Shown: piece by piece, positions 34,095-43,734 of the stretch | How the letters are laid out: every line of letters begins with the position of its first letter | Position numbering within the stretch: position 1 is the stretch's first letter | DNA from: Microbulbifer variabilis | GTDB lineage: Bacteria > Pseudomonadota > Gammaproteobacteria > Pseudomonadales > Cellvibrionaceae | Length of the DNA stretch: 64,000 bases | Direction: 5' to 3' | Assembly (NCBI RefSeq): GCF_020524905.1 | Contig: NZ_JAIVKI010000014.1 | Coordinates: forward strand, 1 to 64,000 | The notes under the pieces: generated by a model | Databases searched by the model: none | Seen by the model: the letters and a program-made list of their open reading frames with translations, nothing else | Told to the model about the DNA's origin: nothing | Program-made: the position numbers and the translations under genes

Positions 34095-35204
34095 TCAGCC
34101 GCCGTTGCTTAGATCCAACGCAATATTGGCAGTAATGGATTTTGGCGAGTTATAGGGCGTAACCTTTAGATAAACTTCAACCTTGTCACGGGTGGGCCAA
34201 ACAATCTCGATATCTCCATCCTTGGGCGCTTTAATTTCACCAGGAAATTCATCTGTTCCAAGGCGGATACTGCGCGCCATCTGTCTTAAAGGGCGGGAAA
34301 AGTAAGTTTTGTTTGAGGCGATAGAAATTGAGGTGCTATTTAACTGGCGATTACCCACCCGAAAGATGGCCAACACCCGGATAGCCCGCGCTGCCTTGTC
34401 CACTACGCGCAGATTCTCAATAACCTGATAATCCCCGCCTTCCGCGTCCAACAGATTGCAGTCGCCCCAGTAGGTGCCCGGATAATCTGGATAGGTTTGC
34501 GGTACGGACAGCCTCAGCGCGTCCAGGCTGGACAACAGAGCGTTGTCCAGGGGTACGCCGTCCTTATCGTTGGGAACCGATCCCAAAGACAGCACTGGCC
34601 CTGTGCCAACTCGCATTGGGGTATCGGCGATGCTGACCGCACGATTACACAGACGCCCCACCAAGGCCCCCAAATTGTTTCCATGCAATAGGGGGACCGG
34701 GGAAACCCTATAGGCGTTGACCGGCTCCACAATGGCCGCCTGTGCGGCCAGATAGTCACTCCAGGTTTGGCTAGTGTCATCGATGCCGGGGGTAGCGATT
34801 AGGATGCCCACGCGGCGGCCCAGGCTGGTTCTAATACTCTCAGCCTTAGCAAAGGCAACATCCAAATCATTAGAGACTAGGGCCGGGGTACAGACGGCCA
34901 CCAGTTCCGGCGAGACACTCTGCATCGCGGTTTCCAGAGCCGCTTTCCAATCGTCGGACACATCCAAGGGCACCGCCCAGGCTTGCCAGTTCTCACCGCC
35001 GTTCGCTTGTGCGGCCGCCACTTGGGTTTTCAGCTGGGAGTCAGTCGCGCCCAGCAGTTGATCCAGGTCGCTCTGTGAATTGAGCGCGACCACCGCGCCT
35101 TTGTTGGTATCACCTACGCCGAGGAAAAGCGCCTTACGTTCGATTTCGTCAAAGCTGCCCTGCCCTAAATTCAGGTTATTAACACCTACTTTACCCAGTG
35201 CCAT
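34095..35204 (-). CDS. Contractile tail sheath protein (DUF2586-like)
   Basis: 369 residues with GGGGG ribosome site, MALGKVGVNNLNLGQGSFDEIERKALF. DUF2586 sheaths of P2-like Vibrio/Shewanella phages have this start and the GTYWGDCNLLDAEGGDYQVIENLRVVDKAARAIR segment near residue 250, plus RQMARSIRLGTDEFPGEI. Sheath contraction drives the tube through the envelope. Confidence 0.85.
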   Translation of the reverse strand: MALGKVGVNNLNLGQGSFDEIERKALFLGVGDTNKGAVVALNSQSDLDQLLGATDSQLKTQVAAAQANGGENWQAWAVPLDVSDDWKAALETAMQSVSPELVAVCTPALVSNDLDVAFAKAESIRTSLGRRVGILIATPGIDDTSQTWSDYLAAQAAIVEPVNAYRVSPVPLLHGNNLGALVGRLCNRAVSIADTPMRVGTGPVLSLGSVPNDKDGVPLDNALLSSLDALRLSVPQTYPDYPGTYWGDCNLLDAEGGDYQVIENLRVVDKAARAIRVLAIFRVGNRQLNSTSISIASNKTYFSRPLRQMARSIRLGTDEFPGEIKAPKDGDIEIVWPTRDKVEVYLKVTPYNSPKSITANIALDLSNGG

Positions 35205-35212
35205 TTGGCCCC

Positions 35213-35884
35213 CTATACGCTGTGAATGCGTCCGCTTGTTTCATCAAAAAGTTTGCTGGCCAGTTCGGAAATTTCCCGTTCTGTCACCCCTAAAAAGCTG
35301 CGTTCCGGTAATTCGATTACCCAGCGACTTTTACCGGGATCGTCGCGCAGCTTTCGTAAAATCAATCCCGCTTGCCCCAGGCTGAGGTTTTCCGTTATCC
35401 AACGGATAGTGGGTTTCTTTTTTCGCCCACCGGGCAAGCGCACCTTGTAACCTTCCTTCTTCAGTGCCCGCGCCTGATATCGTGTTGCCGGCGCTTGGTA
35501 GTCCGGCTGACCGTAGACCTTTTTGGCTTTCTGGCTGGTCCACTCTTCCGGCTCGCCGTACTGGTGCTGGTGGGCAATCTCGGCGGTTTTGCCATCAGCA
35601 AAAAACACTTCACCACCCAATTCCACGCCGCGCGCTCTCATCCGTTTACTCAGGCCTCGTAACATTTTTTTACGGCCCTTTTTATGGCTCTCCTTGCGCT
35701 TCTCCCAGGCGTTGCCGTCCAGGGCTTTCTGTTCGCGCAAACGCTTGCGGCTATAGATGCGTACTTTGCGGGCGAGCGTGCCACCCAATCGCCGCTGCTT
35801 AGCCGGCGGCATCTTCAGCAGCTGCAATTGCTGCCGCGCCTTGATATGTCCGCTTAAATCAATCTGCACGGCTGTAGGGCGCAT
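35213..35884 (-). CDS. Phage virion morphogenesis protein (gpS-like)
   Basis: 223 residues, very basic, with RVYSRKRLREQK-type and KMLRGLSKRMRARG segments of the phage virion morphogenesis family (P2 gpS, tail completion). It overlaps the gpR-like gene by 26 bases, as R and S do in P2-like phages. Adds the last joint between tail and head. Confidence 0.8.
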   Translation of the reverse strand: MRPTAVQIDLSGHIKARQQLQLLKMPPAKQRRLGGTLARKVRIYSRKRLREQKALDGNAWEKRKESHKKGRKKMLRGLSKRMRARGVELGGEVFFADGKTAEIAHQHQYGEPEEWTSQKAKKVYGQPDYQAPATRYQARALKKEGYKVRLPGGRKKKPTIRWITENLSLGQAGLILRKLRDDPGKSRWVIELPERSFLGVTEREISELASKLFDETSGRIHSV

Positions 35885-36347
35885 CAGTGGGTAGGGTCTT
35901 GTTGTCGCCTACCGCCACTTGGTTTGGTTCATCGATCGGCACCACCGCCACCGCATAGCGTTGGCCTTGGTAAGTAATCGGGCCGTTATCATCGGGGACT
36001 AAATCGACGTTCTCTAAAAAGCGGATGGTGATTTCTACATCCACCAGATTTTTATCAATGGGTGTGACTTCAATCTCCGGTTCGGCGAGTTGGTATTTGT
36101 CCCTGTCCTTGTCGTGCTCCATTAACCAGGTTGTAACCAGTGCGAACAGCAAAGCAGAATCGCCCCGGTATTCTTCCAATAAGATAACCGCGTCATATTC
36201 CGCACGACTTACCCGAATACCATTACCGAGATTCTTACTTGCTGAAGCCAGGCGTCCGTTTTCCATCCAGGCATCAAGTTTTGTTTCCGCGACTAAATTG
36301 GCGGAAAGTAAATGCGCGGTGATGGCTTGTAGCTTTTTTCCTGCCAT
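35859..36347 (-). CDS. Tail completion protein (gpR-like)
   Basis: 162 residues, MAGKKLQAITAHLLSANLVAE. YDAVILLEEYRGDSALLFALVTTWLMEHDKDRD matches the P2 gpR-type tail completion proteins. It lies between L- and S-type genes as expected. Confidence 0.78.
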   Translation of the reverse strand: MAGKKLQAITAHLLSANLVAETKLDAWMENGRLASASKNLGNGIRVSRAEYDAVILLEEYRGDSALLFALVTTWLMEHDKDRDKYQLAEPEIEVTPIDKNLVDVEITIRFLENVDLVPDDNGPITYQGQRYAVAVVPIDEPNQVAVGDNKTLPTDAPYSRAD

Positions 36348-36350
36348 GGT

Positions 36351-36815
36351 TTAAATCAGCTCTACGGTGATATTGGTATCGATACCGCGTAAATTACGAA
36401 CCGCCCGGTCAGACTCTGCGCGATACATTTGTTCTGTTTCTAGACTTTCCGCCGCTTTATGTTCGCCAATCTCCCGCCGCGTGACAGTCGCGAACTGTCG
36501 GAAAGCCATTGCCGTTGCTAACGAAAAAACAGCGCGTTGATACTGAATAACCAGCCGGCTCTTTCCGCCTATCTTTTGCGCTGGTATATCAGCCAGGGTG
36601 GCGTGGTCCCCTGCCTGCCAAGTCTTTTGCTCTTCCGTCAAACGGTCATTCACATCGATGACGGCTAACCGCAAAAGGTGCTCCGCCTTTTCCTGCATGA
36701 TATCCGCAGGAGTACCGTACATTTTTTGGAAATCCCCCAGGGACAGGTCAGGGAAAAAGCCATCATTTGCAATAACAGTTTCCAAATAGCTTGACGGTCT
36801 TCCGGTAAAGCTCAT
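36351..36815 (-). CDS. Head completion/stabilisation protein (gpL-like)
   Basis: 154 residues. N-terminal FFPDLSLGDFQKMYGTPADI and LRLAVIDVNDRL, then QYQRAVFSLATAMAF, are the marks of P2 gpL, which closes the capsid after packaging. In P2, L follows M directly; here a methyltransferase gene lies between (5-base gap to it). Confidence 0.85.
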   Translation of the reverse strand: MSFTGRPSSYLETVIANDGFFPDLSLGDFQKMYGTPADIMQEKAEHLLRLAVIDVNDRLTEEQKTWQAGDHATLADIPAQKIGGKSRLVIQYQRAVFSLATAMAFRQFATVTRREIGEHKAAESLETEQMYRAESDRAVRNLRGIDTNITVELI

Positions 36816-36819
36816 TGCG

Positions 36820-37581
36820 TCATGCCTTTCTGATTGAATCCCTGTAGGTAGCCCGCAGGCGTTTCTTCGCTATTTCAAAGTATTCCGGGCTTGCCTCAAT
36901 CCCAATAAATGGGTGGCCGGCTTTGATTGCCGCAACCCCAGTAGAGCCGCTACCCATAAAGGGGTCGATAATGGTTTCCCCTGGCGGCACCACTTGCACG
37001 AGATGATCCATAACAGCGACAGGCTTGCCGGTCATGTGTAACTTTTCTCTTGGGTTGACTCGCTCACGCAGAGCCCCTTTTAAGTACACCGGGTGCCGAT
37101 CCCCGTAGCATTTCCCCTTAAATCCCCAGGCTATATATTCCGCCTGACAGCGAAACTTTCCTTTTGCAGGTCTGACGGACTCTGTTTTGTCCCAAGGAAT
37201 AATGCCGTTAAAAGAAAATCCGCCCGCTTGTATATAATCCGTGGTAGCTGGCAACTGTCTCCAATCACTAAAAACGCAGATTGGCGAGCCCGTTTTTACC
37301 AACCGATAACATTGACTAACCCATAGAGACGCCCAGAAAGCAAAACTGCGCTGATCCCTGTTTTCACCCATAAATTCTGGGAATTTGTTTTTTACATCAT
37401 TATTTTGATATTTTTTACTTGGCACTTGTGCATTGGTTAAAGAGGATGTTCCGCTACTGGCATAAGGAGGGTCAGTAATCACCGCTCCCAAACTATTACT
37501 TTGCAATTTCTCCAATATCGCCAAGGAATCCCCCTGATAAAGAACAACATTTCCAACAGCAAAGCGCTTTATATCCGTCAC
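36820..37581 (-). CDS. DNA methyltransferase (beta-class, probable N6-adenine)
   Basis: 253 residues. Motif IV DPPY at 37-40 precedes motif I DPFMGSGSTG (about 211-220), the order of beta-class enzymes; DPPY rather than SPPY favours N6-adenine over N4-cytosine. A target-recognition part lies between. No restriction endonuclease gene is next to it, so it is an orphan, perhaps protecting phage DNA or marking host DNA. Inserted between M and L genes, with its own 101-base leader and lower GC in its N-terminal half. Confidence 0.9.
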   Translation of the reverse strand: MTDIKRFAVGNVVLYQGDSLAILEKLQSNSLGAVITDPPYASSGTSSLTNAQVPSKKYQNNDVKNKFPEFMGENRDQRSFAFWASLWVSQCYRLVKTGSPICVFSDWRQLPATTDYIQAGGFSFNGIIPWDKTESVRPAKGKFRCQAEYIAWGFKGKCYGDRHPVYLKGALRERVNPREKLHMTGKPVAVMDHLVQVVPPGETIIDPFMGSGSTGVAAIKAGHPFIGIEASPEYFEIAKKRLRATYRDSIRKA

Positions 37582-37682
37582 TACAAATACCTATTACAAC
37601 CTTTAAAAACGCGGCGCCAAGTGGTTTGCTTGAACGCGCAGGGCGACAGGCGCCCCACTGGCCCGCGTGGGTGGGGGACTCG

Positions 37683-38360
37683 TTACAGTTTCTTTCTTGC
37701 CATTTCCAAGCGAGTTTTCACTCCCGCTTTGTCATTGACTTCTTGTGCCCTTTCATACCAATGCACCGCTCTGGCAAAATCTTCCTGTTGGTCACAGATC
37801 AAACCAGCCAGCTTGTAGAGTTTGCCTAATACAATGACGTTAACCACTGGCCAGCGCTGTGTTTCAACCGCCTTTAGCACTTCTTCAAAGTAGGGGTGAG
37901 GGCTGCGCTGTTTTTTATATTCACGCTCTGCCCAGTCGTGCAGCTCTTCGGCGGTATAGGTCGGCAAATCCCGTTTAAATCTCTCTGGCATTTTCTGCTG
38001 TTGATCAATGGCGAAATTGGCCAGCTCCAACGCCTGCTCAATATCCTCGACATCCAGTAACCAAATGACACACCACACCAGCAGGGGATAAGGATAATTT
38101 GCACCGCTCTCCATAAAATCGCGAACTCGCGGAAGATATTTAGGCAGCAACTGTTTTTTAAGGGCGATTTTCTCAGCGATATTTTCACGCTCAGAAAGCA
38201 GCTTTAAATCGTGCTCCAATTCACTCTCTACCACTACGCGGTCGTGGTTGGTTTTCATCTTCTGGCCGGGTGTTTCGGTTTCTACCGCTTCTGCCTCTGT
38301 CTCTAATAGGTGGACAGCAGCAGCCAAGCATCTCTTTTTATGACGCAATGCAAGACTCAT
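37683..38360 (-). CDS. Terminase small subunit/endonuclease (gpM-like)
   Basis: 225 residues from ATG 38360 (MSLALRHKKRCLAA). Contains LLPKYLPRVRDFMESGANYPYPLLVWCVIWLLDVEDIEQAL, characteristic of P2 gpM, and a C-terminal WYERAQEVNDKAGVKTRLE. gpM with gpP cuts cos DNA for packaging. Confidence 0.88.
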   Translation of the reverse strand: MSLALRHKKRCLAAAVHLLETEAEAVETETPGQKMKTNHDRVVVESELEHDLKLLSERENIAEKIALKKQLLPKYLPRVRDFMESGANYPYPLLVWCVIWLLDVEDIEQALELANFAIDQQQKMPERFKRDLPTYTAEELHDWAEREYKKQRSPHPYFEEVLKAVETQRWPVVNVIVLGKLYKLAGLICDQQEDFARAVHWYERAQEVNDKAGVKTRLEMARKKL

Positions 38361-38469
38361 AATCATTACCCGTTTTTGTGTTCTGTAAATCAGGCGCTTT
38401 AAAAAGCCCCCGACCAGTCGCTAAATCACGGTGGCCGAGGGAAGCCCGCTTGCGCCTATCCGTAATCTA

Positions 38470-39504
38470 TTAAGCCCAACCGCCCTGACCGTCTGGCAGC
38501 TCCACATTTTTAAATTCGATTGCGGCCGCTTTATCCAATGTTTCCACCACGTAGGCTTCATTCATGGTGTTGTAATGTTCAACACGGTCGCGTTTGCTGT
38601 TATCTTCGATCTTCTGGCGTACTGCACCGTTTTGGTAATACAGGCTTAAGTTGTCCCAGCTGGTAATTAACAAACCTCGCGCAGGGAAGAAGGGCAAGGA
38701 GTGGGAGGGCAAACCGCCATAGGTGCGAGTCACCGCGCTGTTTTCCACTCGCTCTTTCTCGCTGGGTTTTTGACCCTGAGAGATATAAAGCTGTGACTTA
38801 TCCTGTGCTAACAGGTCACGGCCAATTACAGCCACCAAGTCATCGCCATCGCGGAACGGGTCCGCTACCAATTGCAATACATCGTGAACCAGTGCATCCA
38901 AGTTGACGTAATCACCACCGGCGCCAATACGAATTTTCCCGGCGGTTTCACCCTCTTTCAGCATCTGGGCACTTGCGTTGTAATTGCGCAAGTGTTGAAA
39001 CCAGCCTACGTTTACATCTTCGCCGTTGGGGTTAGCGTTGGAATTCGTCTCAGCGGCAGCTTGGGCACCATAAAAACCGTGTTTGATTCGCGCATGGGCA
39101 ATGGCTTTGCGCACATACTTCATAAAGCGGTCGTTAAAGTCGGAGAATTTCGCCCAGGCATCCAGGGTTTGATAGAGAATGTGAACGTCATATTCCGTTT
39201 TCACGCATTCATAACCGAATGCATCTAGGCCCAGTGGGTCTACGGTCTGGCGGTCATTACTTGTGGTATTGGTTCGTTTACCGACCATGCCATTTACTGA
39301 GCCGAGAATTTTCTCGCCTTTCAGCTCATCCACGCCAATTACATTAATGCGCTGTAGAAAAGCGGAAGACTCGACTATTTTGTCCATCAGCCTTTGTTCA
39401 ATGCTTGGTGTAGCTGCAAAGGACTTTTCTACATTCTGGATGCCATACGTTTTGGCCATCCTTTCAATCATTGCGGAGTATTTCTGTCGAGTGTCGTTGC
39501 GCAT
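38470..39504 (-). CDS. Major capsid protein, P2 family (gpN)
   Basis: 344 residues, close to P2 gpN (357). MRNDTRQKYSAMIERMAKTYG start, NVIGVDELKGEKILGSVNGMVGKRTNT, and the DLVAVIGRDLLAQDKSQLYI segment are typical. Builds the icosahedral shell around the O scaffold. Confidence 0.93.
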   Translation of the reverse strand: MRNDTRQKYSAMIERMAKTYGIQNVEKSFAATPSIEQRLMDKIVESSAFLQRINVIGVDELKGEKILGSVNGMVGKRTNTTSNDRQTVDPLGLDAFGYECVKTEYDVHILYQTLDAWAKFSDFNDRFMKYVRKAIAHARIKHGFYGAQAAAETNSNANPNGEDVNVGWFQHLRNYNASAQMLKEGETAGKIRIGAGGDYVNLDALVHDVLQLVADPFRDGDDLVAVIGRDLLAQDKSQLYISQGQKPSEKERVENSAVTRTYGGLPSHSLPFFPARGLLITSWDNLSLYYQNGAVRQKIEDNSKRDRVEHYNTMNEAYVVETLDKAAAIEFKNVELPDGQGGWA

Positions 39505-39565
39505 AAAATTGTCTCTGAAAATTTTAAATTTGGTTAGGGACTCACACTATGAAAAATGTAGTGTC

Positions 39566-40399
39566 TTAAATAACTTCTTCCTCAGCGCCTCCACTACCTT
39601 CGAGAACCTCTGTACCCTTAACTTCAGTTTTCAGCGCATCACTGAATTTCTGCTCCAGATCATCAACTTTGGTTTTCAGTGCGTTGTACGCCTCAAGAGA
39701 AACTGTCTCTTCGGTTTCAGACTTATCTGACTCTCCCTTGTCATCATTCAAGGAAAACTGCGAATACTTCTCACCCAATGCCTCAATTTTTTCATTTTGA
39801 GATTTAATCTCGCCCATAAGCTGGGTAAATTGTTTTTCATTCATAGCGTCGCTGCCCTGCTCTCTCTGTTCAGGTGGTGTGGTGGTTTCTGATTCGCGGC
39901 CAATGCTCTTAAGGAATCGACTAAAAAGACCTTGGCTGCCTTCCAGCTCTAGGGTAGGAATTTCAATTGCGGAGGAAAAGTAATTCTCGGGGTTTTGGGC
40001 ACGGCTAAACTGTAATTCTGAGGTGCCTAAACTGGCGGGACTATCTGTTACCGCGAGGCCGGCAAGGTAGGCTTTGCCGCTGTCGGCAAAGTTCGGTTGA
40101 ATTTCAATGCTGGTGAATAGCTTTTGGCCACGATTGTTTAAATACATCAGTTCATCCGTTGGCGATAAACGCGCGAACAAACACATACGACCTTTACTAT
40201 CCTTTTCCGCCTTTACTTCCAAGACCTTACCAAAGTTGCCAAATATACGGATGTGCTCATACCAAATATTTGCGGTGTACTCTTCCGGGTCATAACTCTC
40301 CGCCATTTGCTCAATTTCTTCTGAGCCAATATTGCGACCGTCGATAGTAGGGCCACTGGTAGCCACTTTCACAAAATCGGTAGAGAGCTTTCTGGACAT
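39566..40399 (-). CDS. Capsid scaffolding protein/protease (gpO)
   Basis: 277 residues. N-terminal half is the P2 gpO serine-protease domain (STDFVKVATSGPTIDGRNI, TANIWYEHIRIFG with the active His, GLAVTDSPASLGTSELQF with the Ser region); the C-terminal half is a coiled-coil scaffold (EKQFTQLMGEIKSQNEKIEALGEKY). Cleaves itself and the capsid proteins during maturation. Confidence 0.92.
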   Translation of the reverse strand: MSRKLSTDFVKVATSGPTIDGRNIGSEEIEQMAESYDPEEYTANIWYEHIRIFGNFGKVLEVKAEKDSKGRMCLFARLSPTDELMYLNNRGQKLFTSIEIQPNFADSGKAYLAGLAVTDSPASLGTSELQFSRAQNPENYFSSAIEIPTLELEGSQGLFSRFLKSIGRESETTTPPEQREQGSDAMNEKQFTQLMGEIKSQNEKIEALGEKYSQFSLNDDKGESDKSETEETVSLEAYNALKTKVDDLEQKFSDALKTEVKGTEVLEGSGGAEEEVI

Positions 40400-40483
40400 G
40401 GTTTCCGCAGTTCCTTGATTAATTTTTATTTCCCCTTGGGAACAGCCCGCAGATTAAGAGCTAACCAAACCCCAAACAATGAG

Positions 40484-40503
40484 CGGAATTCCTACGAATT
40501 CCG
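40484..40503. promoter_or_regulatory. Inverted repeat in the divergent O/P promoter region
   Basis: CGGAATTC-CTAC-GAATTCCG, perfect, in the 177 bases between the scaffold gene (minus) and terminase gene (plus). In P2 this region has back-to-back late promoters activated by Ogr; this repeat is a candidate site for the Ogr-type protein or another regulator. Confidence 0.55.
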
Positions 40504-40576
40504 ATATTGAGAAAATAGGTATTTATAGGAATTAATTTTCATTATTCCCTGCGTCTTCTTCCGTACACTGCGGCGC

Positions 40577-42319
40577 ATGGCTACTTACTCAGATGAAATA
40601 AAAACTGCCGCCAAAATGATGTGGCTGCGTAGGGTGTCCGCACGAGAGATTGCGGAACAGTTAAACCTGAATAATTCGCGGGTGGTTTATCAGTGGGCGG
40701 AAAAAGGCCACTGGGAAGAAATGCTTCAGCATGAAACCGTGGAGCAAGCCACCGCTCGCCGCCTGATTGTGTTGGTTGAAAAGCCCAACAAGACTAAGGA
40801 GGATTTCACTGAGATTGACCGTCTCAGCAATCTACTGGATAAGCTGGCCGGTATTGACTTAAAGAAAGCGCGCATGGCCAAAGAGAAAGCCATGGCCTCG
40901 CGTGGCGAACGCAGTGAAGGCAGGGGGAAAAAGAAGAAGCCCAAAAACGACATCAGCGAGATCACCCCCGAACAGCTGGAAAAGATTCGCAAAGAGCTGT
41001 TTTACGAGTATCAACACCGCTGGCATGAAAACAAGGATCAGCGAACCCGCTTTATCCTTAAATCCCGCCAGATAGGCGCAACTTATTATTTCGCCTGGGA
41101 GGCGTTCGAGGATGCAGTCACAACCGGAGACAATCAAGTATTTCTATCAGCAAGCCGTAACCAAGCTGAAATATTTAAAGCCTACATCATTAAATTTGCC
41201 CGAGAGTATTTCGACGTTGAATTAAAAGGAGTAGATTTTATTGAGCTGTCGAACGGTGCAGAGCTTCGATTTGTCTCGACCAATGGCAGGACCGCACAAG
41301 GGTATAATGGCCACTTCTATGTGGATGAGGTCTTTTGGATTCCAGATTTTGAAAGAACCAATGAACTCGCATCAGGTATGGCTTCCCATAAAAAATGGCG
41401 CCGCACTTATTTTTCAGTTCCTTCGATAAAAAGTCATAGCGCCTATGACATGTGGAGCGGAAAGGTCTACAACGATAATGCAAAGAACAGAGCAGATTTT
41501 GACCTAAGCCACGATGCACTCAAAAACGGAAAACTGGGGCCTGACAGGATATGGCGGAATATTGTTACCGTCATTGATGCCGAGGAGCAAGGGTGTGATC
41601 TATTTGACTTGGAAGCACTCAAAATTGAGAACAGTAAATCGGCATTTAATAATAAGTATATGTGCGCCTTTATGGAGGCGGGCCTATCGGTCTTTAAACT
41701 AGATGATCTTCTATCCGCTGCCGTTGATTCAGACAGCACCTGGAAAGATTACAAGAGAAAAAACCAGCGCCCCTATGACAACCACCCGGTGTGGATTGGC
41801 TACGATCCTTCCCGTAGCGGAGACGGTGCCGCTATTGTCGTATTGGCACCACCTTTAAAAGAGGGCGAAAAGTTCCGGGTACTGGAAAAGATCGTTATGC
41901 GTAACCGCGCCTGGCAGTGGCAGGCAAATCGCATGCGCGAATTGATCGAAAAATACAATGTGCAATTTATCGGTATTGACTGCACCGGCCCCGGCCACGG
42001 GGTATTTGAGATGGTGAAAGATTTCTACCCCCGCGCCACACCAATACATTACGGCCTTGAGACAAAAACCAATCTGGTCCTGAAGGCCCAGGATGTTGTG
42101 GAAAGCCATCGTATCGAGTGGGACGCCGAGCACACAGACATCGCCCAGGCTTTTCTACAAATCCACCAGACAACCACCGGCAAAGACCAAATCACCTATG
42201 CCGCCAACCGCTCAAGCGCTACCGGTCACGCGGATGTGGCTTGGGCGATTATGCACAGCCTCAGCAATGAACCCCTAAACCGTAAACGGCGAAAGTCTTC
42301 AGTAGCATTTGCCAGTTAA
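40577..42319 (+). CDS. Terminase large subunit ATPase (gpP)
   Basis: 580 residues. N-terminal helix-turn-helix (ARTIAEQ-like VSAREIAEQLNLNNSRVVYQWA), ATPase with LKSRQIGATYYFAWEAFE (Walker A-like, about 157-172) and DEVFWIPDF (Walker B), then a nuclease/RNase H-like C-terminal half with GYDPSRSGDGAAIVVL and GIDCTGPGHG. Packages DNA through the portal. It reads opposite to O as in P2. Confidence 0.94.
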   Translation: MATYSDEIKTAAKMMWLRRVSAREIAEQLNLNNSRVVYQWAEKGHWEEMLQHETVEQATARRLIVLVEKPNKTKEDFTEIDRLSNLLDKLAGIDLKKARMAKEKAMASRGERSEGRGKKKKPKNDISEITPEQLEKIRKELFYEYQHRWHENKDQRTRFILKSRQIGATYYFAWEAFEDAVTTGDNQVFLSASRNQAEIFKAYIIKFAREYFDVELKGVDFIELSNGAELRFVSTNGRTAQGYNGHFYVDEVFWIPDFERTNELASGMASHKKWRRTYFSVPSIKSHSAYDMWSGKVYNDNAKNRADFDLSHDALKNGKLGPDRIWRNIVTVIDAEEQGCDLFDLEALKIENSKSAFNNKYMCAFMEAGLSVFKLDDLLSAAVDSDSTWKDYKRKNQRPYDNHPVWIGYDPSRSGDGAAIVVLAPPLKEGEKFRVLEKIVMRNRAWQWQANRMRELIEKYNVQFIGIDCTGPGHGVFEMVKDFYPRATPIHYGLETKTNLVLKAQDVVESHRIEWDAEHTDIAQAFLQIHQTTTGKDQITYAANRSSATGHADVAWAIMHSLSNEPLNRKRRKSSVAFAS

Positions 42320-42331
42320 TACGAGATCACT

Positions 42332-43393
42332 ATGGCTCGAAGAAAGAAGAAATTAACTTCACCCAAAAAACAACAATCCAGCATGAATGCAAGTCCTCAG
42401 CCTGCATCATCTGGCAGCCCTACCCTATTCAGCTTTGGCGATCCTGAACCCGTTCTGGGCGGTAACTGGGGGGATTATCTCGGCACTTTCTTAGAGCCCA
42501 GTGGCGACTACTATGTACCGCCAGTCAGTCAAAGCGGCCTGGCAAATTTACTGGGAGCCAATGCCCACCACGGCACCATTCCCTATTTTAAGCGCAACCT
42601 TTTGCGTAAGTGGTTTACCCCAAGTAATACCTTGCGGCCTGAATGCCTGGCAAATGCCGGGTTTGATCACTCGGTATTTGGTCACTGTTACTTCAAGAAA
42701 ATATTTAACCCGTTTAACCAGGTACTACGCCTGGCACACTTGCCAGCGCTCAACATGCGTAGAATGAAGGACGCCGACCGCTTTTGTATGTTGCGCCCAG
42801 GAGTAGATCCCATTGTTTTCCAGCCCGGCGAAGTGATTCAGCTGAAGGAATACGACCCAACCCAGCAGATATACGGCAGACCACAATATTTAGGCGGTGT
42901 TCAGTCTGTGCTTTTGAATGAGGACAGCACCCTATTTCGACGCAAGTATTACAACAATGGCGCCCACATGGGTTACATATTTTATACAACCGATAGCAAT
43001 CTATCTGATGAGGATGAAAAGGCCATCAAGGAGCAAATCCAGAAAAGTAAAGGGGTTGGCAATTTCCGTTCTATGTATCTCAACATCCCCAACGGTAAAG
43101 AGAAGGGGGTCCAGATCATCCCCGTTGGGGATATTGCCACCAAAGACGAGTTTGATCGTATTAAGAGCCTAACTCGCAACGATATCCTCAGTATGTGGCG
43201 GATACAGCCAGCACTGGCAGGAGTTATGCCTGAAAATACAGGGGGGTTCGGGGATATAGAGAAAATCACCCGTGTTTACTACGAAAATGAAGTGCTCCCA
43301 ATGCAGGATGTGTTTATGCAGTTGAATGAATGGCTTCCAAGAGATAAAAAAATTAGATTCGAAAAACCGGATTTCACAAAAAACCAAACCTGA
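42332..43393 (+). CDS. Portal protein (gpQ)
   Basis: 353 residues, P2 gpQ type (344). FSFGDPEPVLGGNWGDYLGTF, LARLxAN-type SGLANLLGANAHHGTIPYFKRNLL and the late GGFGDIEKITRVYYENEVLPMQ are characteristic. Twelve copies form the DNA gate. It lies 12 bases after gpP. Confidence 0.94.
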   Translation: MARRKKKLTSPKKQQSSMNASPQPASSGSPTLFSFGDPEPVLGGNWGDYLGTFLEPSGDYYVPPVSQSGLANLLGANAHHGTIPYFKRNLLRKWFTPSNTLRPECLANAGFDHSVFGHCYFKKIFNPFNQVLRLAHLPALNMRRMKDADRFCMLRPGVDPIVFQPGEVIQLKEYDPTQQIYGRPQYLGGVQSVLLNEDSTLFRRKYYNNGAHMGYIFYTTDSNLSDEDEKAIKEQIQKSKGVGNFRSMYLNIPNGKEKGVQIIPVGDIATKDEFDRIKSLTRNDILSMWRIQPALAGVMPENTGGFGDIEKITRVYYENEVLPMQDVFMQLNEWLPRDKKIRFEKPDFTKNQT

Positions 43394-43479
43394 AGGTTTA
43401 ATTTTAATACTTATTGTTTTATTTATAAAACCGGGATAGTAAAATGTGCAAATACTTTAGGGAAGGTTCCGAGGGAGAC

Positions 43480-43734
43480 ATGCAAATTAACTGTATTAAA
43501 TGCGGTAGTAAGTCGATCATTACTAGTCGCAAAGAGTTGGACCCCAAACTTTCTCAGCTCTATTGCTCCTGCAAAAATATTGAGCACTGTGGTCACACCT
43601 TTGTTATGGATTTAAGTTTCAAGCATACAATTTCACCGTCTTTGGTAGATCGTCGCGCCCTGCTTATTGATATTCTAAAAGCCATGCCAAACACAGAGCG
43701 CGATGAGATATATAAACAGGCCGCAGCTTGTTAA
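43480..43734 (+). CDS. ogr: Ogr/Delta-like zinc-finger late activator
   Basis: 84 residues from ATG 43480 with GGGAG upstream (a start 36 bases earlier gives a poor extension). CIKCGSKSI and YCSCKNIEHCGHTFV supply the Cys of the Ogr zinc finger, followed by FKHTISPS. Ogr activates late promoters of P2-like phages through the RNA polymerase alpha subunit. It lies after the portal gene, next to the early region, as in some P2 relatives. It ends four bases into the convergent gene 43731-43979. Confidence 0.92.
   Translation: MQINCIKCGSKSIITSRKELDPKLSQLYCSCKNIEHCGHTFVMDLSFKHTISPSLVDRRALLIDILKAMPNTERDEIYKQAAAC

Noticed and set aside
36820-37581. Restriction-modification system
   Set aside because: No endonuclease or specificity gene is next to the methyltransferase; neighbours are head genes M and L.
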